DNA of 6,473 nucleotides from Thermoflexales bacterium. GTDB taxonomy: Bacteria > Chloroflexota > Anaerolineae > S140-20. Numbering within the stretch: position 1 is the first letter of the stretch; each line of letters begins with the position of its first letter. The stretch lies in assembly GCA_015484715.1 (NCBI GenBank), contig WFUY01000257.1, positions 1-6,473 of the forward strand, written 5' to 3'. The notes beneath the pieces were generated by a model. It saw only the letters and a list, made by a program, of their open reading frames with translations. It had not been told where the DNA came from and made no database searches. Made by a program: the position numbers and the translations under genes. Below are positions 4,325 to 6,473 of this stretch, piece after piece.

Positions 4325-6473
4325 TCAGTAGCTGATGGTGATGTCCTGGGTCGTGTTGGCGCCGAGCGTGCCGTAGAGCTTCACCCGCCCGGTGGTGGCA
4401 TCGTAGCTCCAGCTCAACGTCGTGCCGCTCACGCCGGTCGGCTGGGCATCGGTCTGGACGTAGACCTCCACCGAGAGGGCCGTGGGAGTGTTGTTGTCCA
4501 GGTCCACCAACCGCTGGTTGGTCCCCTTGGTGACCTTGATGTAGAGGGTGCCGTCCTTCAGCCGGATGCTGGACCCCAGGTAGTTCCAGGCGCTGGGCAG
4601 TTTGGGCGCAACGCTGAGGGCGTTGGCCGTCGCGTCGTAGCGGTAGTCAATGAAGGCCAAGAGGTTGTCCACGATCTTGCCGTTGGACTCCCAGACGTTG
4701 GCCCAGGCGGTCTCCAGGGCGAACTGGTCGGGCCGCTTGTTCTCGTCAATCTGCTCGGCCCCCAGCCCCAGGTTGCCCAGGTAGCCGATGAGGTAGTCCA
4801 CGTAGGCCTTGGCCCGGTCCACCTTCGCCGTCCCGGTCACCGCGTCGGCCCACTCCAGGTAGTACTCGCTGAGCCAGTCGGTGGGCATCATCCAGGGGCC
4901 GCCGTCGTAGTAGCTGTCCCCGTGGTCCCGGTAGTCGGCACCGTAGAGCTCTTCCTGGTCGGCCCGATAGCGGACGACACCACCGTAGGCCATCTTGGTC
5001 TCGCTGAAGTCGGTGAGGGCCGGCTCCAGGTGCTGCACCGTGCTGACCGCAGCCGTCGTCGTCACCGGCTCGACGGCGAAGGGGGTCACCAGCCCCAGCA
5101 TCGAGATGTCGGCCGACACATCGCGGTTCAGTTCCAGGCCGGTGTTGGTGCAGTAGCCCACCTTCTTGACGTAACGACCGTGGTCGTAGCGGCCCGTGGT
5201 CGCGTTGTAGAGGCTGTTGCGGATCCCCCACTCGAAGTCGGCCTTGCGGCTGTTGAAGGTGTTCTTCCAGGTGGTGTCCCCGATGGCGTCCATGTAGGCC
5301 GCTGCATCCCGCAGCCCGGCCACGATGTTGGCGTTCGAGTAGAGGAAGTAGCCCCACTTGTCCTCCCAGGCGTTCTGGGAGTAGATCAGCTTGAGGGTAC
5401 TGTCGTAGTTGAAGCACTCGTGGGGGTTCTCCGTCGAGGCCACATCGGCCGCCTCCCGGACCAGGTCGCCGTAGCTGCTGAGGAAGGTGCTGTCACCGGT
5501 CACCTGGTAGTGGTACCAGGCTCCCCAGGGGATGATCGCCGTCTCGTCCACCTGGGGGTTCCACCACTCCGGCTCGCCGTCCATCGTGTACTTCTGGTAC
5601 CAGTAGCGATGGTAGATGCCGTCATTGCCGATGTCGTTGCTCGAGGTATCGCGCTTGGCGGTGTTCCAGAGCCAGTCGTAGACCTTCGCCGCCACGTCGT
5701 GGATGCCCGCCCGGTCCAGCGTCACCGCGCCGTAGACGGCATCGCGGGGCCAGACGTAGAAGTAAGCGCCGTTGTAGGAGCCGGCCCCCATCCCGCCCTT
5801 CTCGGCGTCAAAGTAGAGGTAGGCGGTGAGCAGACTGCGCTTGTAGAGGCGGTTGTAGGTCGCGTCGGGCGACTCGAAGGTGGTGGCGTTGGAGAGGAGA
5901 GTCGTCCAGAAGCTCTCCGTGGTGCTGCGCACGCTGTCCAGGTTGGCGTTGCGGAACCAGTCCACCGCCGGCTTGATGTGGCTGGTGTAGAGGTCGGCCC
6001 CCGTGGAGGGCGTGTGGGCCCCCACCAGCAACAGGTCCACCCCCTGGCTGCCGCCGGCCGCGATGGTCAGGTCCTTGGCCAGGTAGGCCGCGTCCGTCTC
6101 CCGGTAGGTCTTGTAGCCGCTGGAGCTCCCCCGCAGCGCCAGGCCGAAGTCCAGCGTGCGGGTGCGACCCGTGCTGGCATCGCCCGGATCGTGGAAGAAG
6201 AGGATGTCGTCGGTGGCGTTGTAACTCACGCTGTCCTGGGCATCCGCGCCGTTGATGTTCATGTCCTGGTAGTAGAGGAAGGTCGCGTTGAGGGAGGAAG
6301 CGCCGGTGTTCTTCACCGCGTAGCGCTGGATCAGGAGGCCGCGGATGGGGTTGTTGCCGGTGTCGTTGGGGAAGGTGATGTTCTTGGGGATGAAGGCCGT
6401 CTTCACCACCTGCAGCGGCAATGTCTTGTGGGTCGCCGTGAAGGCGAGGGTCACCGTGTCGTCCACGTAGCTC
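4325..6473 (-). CDS. Glycoside hydrolase family 15, glucoamylase/glucodextranase-like multidomain enzyme (5' partial)
   Basis: The frame is open to the window edge, so the N-terminus (possibly with a signal peptide) is missing; the GTG at 6466 is internal. Residue numbers below count from that codon (713 residues). Residues 1 to about 185 are a beta-rich domain like the N-terminal super-beta-sandwich of bacterial GH15 enzymes. The (alpha/alpha)6 catalytic domain runs from about 200 to 605. It has AYFYVWPRDAVYG (234-246) with the Arg-Asp substrate-binding pair, QNAWEDKWGYF (364-374) with Glu368 as likely general acid, and GLGAEQIDENK (567-577) with Glu571 as likely base. Residues 606-713 form a C-terminal beta domain ending in TGA. 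The sequence is rich in Asn, Thr, Ser, Tyr and Gly, unlike the charged product of the next gene, which suggests an exported protein. Glucoamylase, glucodextranase or another alpha-glucosidase are all possible. Confidence 0.85.
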   Translation of the reverse strand, partial: SYVDDTVTLAFTATHKTLPLQVVKTAFIPKNITFPNDTGNNPIRGLLIQRYAVKNTGASSLNATFLYYQDMNINGADAQDSVSYNATDDILFFHDPGDASTGRTRTLDFGLALRGSSSGYKTYRETDAAYLAKDLTIAAGGSQGVDLLLVGAHTPSTGADLYTSHIKPAVDWFRNANLDSVRSTTESFWTTLLSNATTFESPDATYNRLYKRSLLTAYLYFDAEKGGMGAGSYNGAYFYVWPRDAVYGAVTLDRAGIHDVAAKVYDWLWNTAKRDTSSNDIGNDGIYHRYWYQKYTMDGEPEWWNPQVDETAIIPWGAWYHYQVTGDSTFLSSYGDLVREAADVASTENPHECFNYDSTLKLIYSQNAWEDKWGYFLYSNANIVAGLRDAAAYMDAIGDTTWKNTFNSRKADFEWGIRNSLYNATTGRYDHGRYVKKVGYCTNTGLELNRDVSADISMLGLVTPFAVEPVTTTAAVSTVQHLEPALTDFSETKMAYGGVVRYRADQEELYGADYRDHGDSYYDGGPWMMPTDWLSEYYLEWADAVTGTAKVDRAKAYVDYLIGYLGNLGLGAEQIDENKRPDQFALETAWANVWESNGKIVDNLLAFIDYRYDATANALSVAPKLPSAWNYLGSSIRLKDGTLYIKVTKGTNQRLVDLDNNTPTALSVEVYVQTDAQPTGVSGTTLSWSYDATTGRVKLYGTLGANTTQDITISY

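Noticed and set aside
4746..5417. 223-residue - strand reading frame inside the long GH15 gene
   Set aside because: Low-complexity Arg/Gly/Gln/Leu translation in an alternative frame of a clearly conserved gene; no start signal and no family features.

Overview
The window is GC-rich, gene-dense bacterial DNA with five protein genes and no rRNA, tRNA, CRISPR array or recognisable transposase. The ctaB and ctaA genes for heme A imply an organism that respires with an aa3-type (heme A) oxidase. The combination of ctaB followed by ctaA, an MvhD/FlpD-type iron-sulfur domain fused to a membrane anchor, and GH15 enzymes fits an aerobic member of the Chloroflexota. That placement is inference from gene content only; no phylogenetic marker is present.

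Left half, + strand: the window opens inside a gene whose visible part has the end of an MvhD/FlpD-like cysteine domain, then one transmembrane helix and a beta-rich domain predicted to lie outside the membrane (1-756). A 110-bp gap with three tandem small hairpins follows. Next come heme O synthase ctaB (867-1817) and heme A synthase ctaA (1924-2850), separated by a gap that holds a 9-bp inverted repeat. CtaB farnesylates protoheme to heme O and CtaA oxidises heme O to heme A, so the pair supplies the cofactor of a terminal oxidase. A strong GC hairpin at 2874-2916 closes this unit and lies between convergent genes.

Right half, - strand: two consecutive glycoside hydrolase family 15 genes. 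The promoter-proximal one (4325-6473, 5' end cut by the window edge) has an N-terminal beta domain, the (alpha/alpha)6 catalytic domain and a C-terminal beta domain, and is probably exported. The second (2940-4064) is a bare 374-residue catalytic domain with no signal peptide, probably cytoplasmic. Both keep the family's catalytic acid and base, which points to alpha-glucan or oligosaccharide breakdown in two compartments.

The most unusual non-coding feature is a 97-bp element (4114-4210) between the two GH15 genes. It has perfect 14-bp inverted ends and internal hairpins. A 15-base end of it recurs exactly in the ctaB-ctaA gap (1873-1887). This looks like a dispersed structured or MITE-like repeat family.
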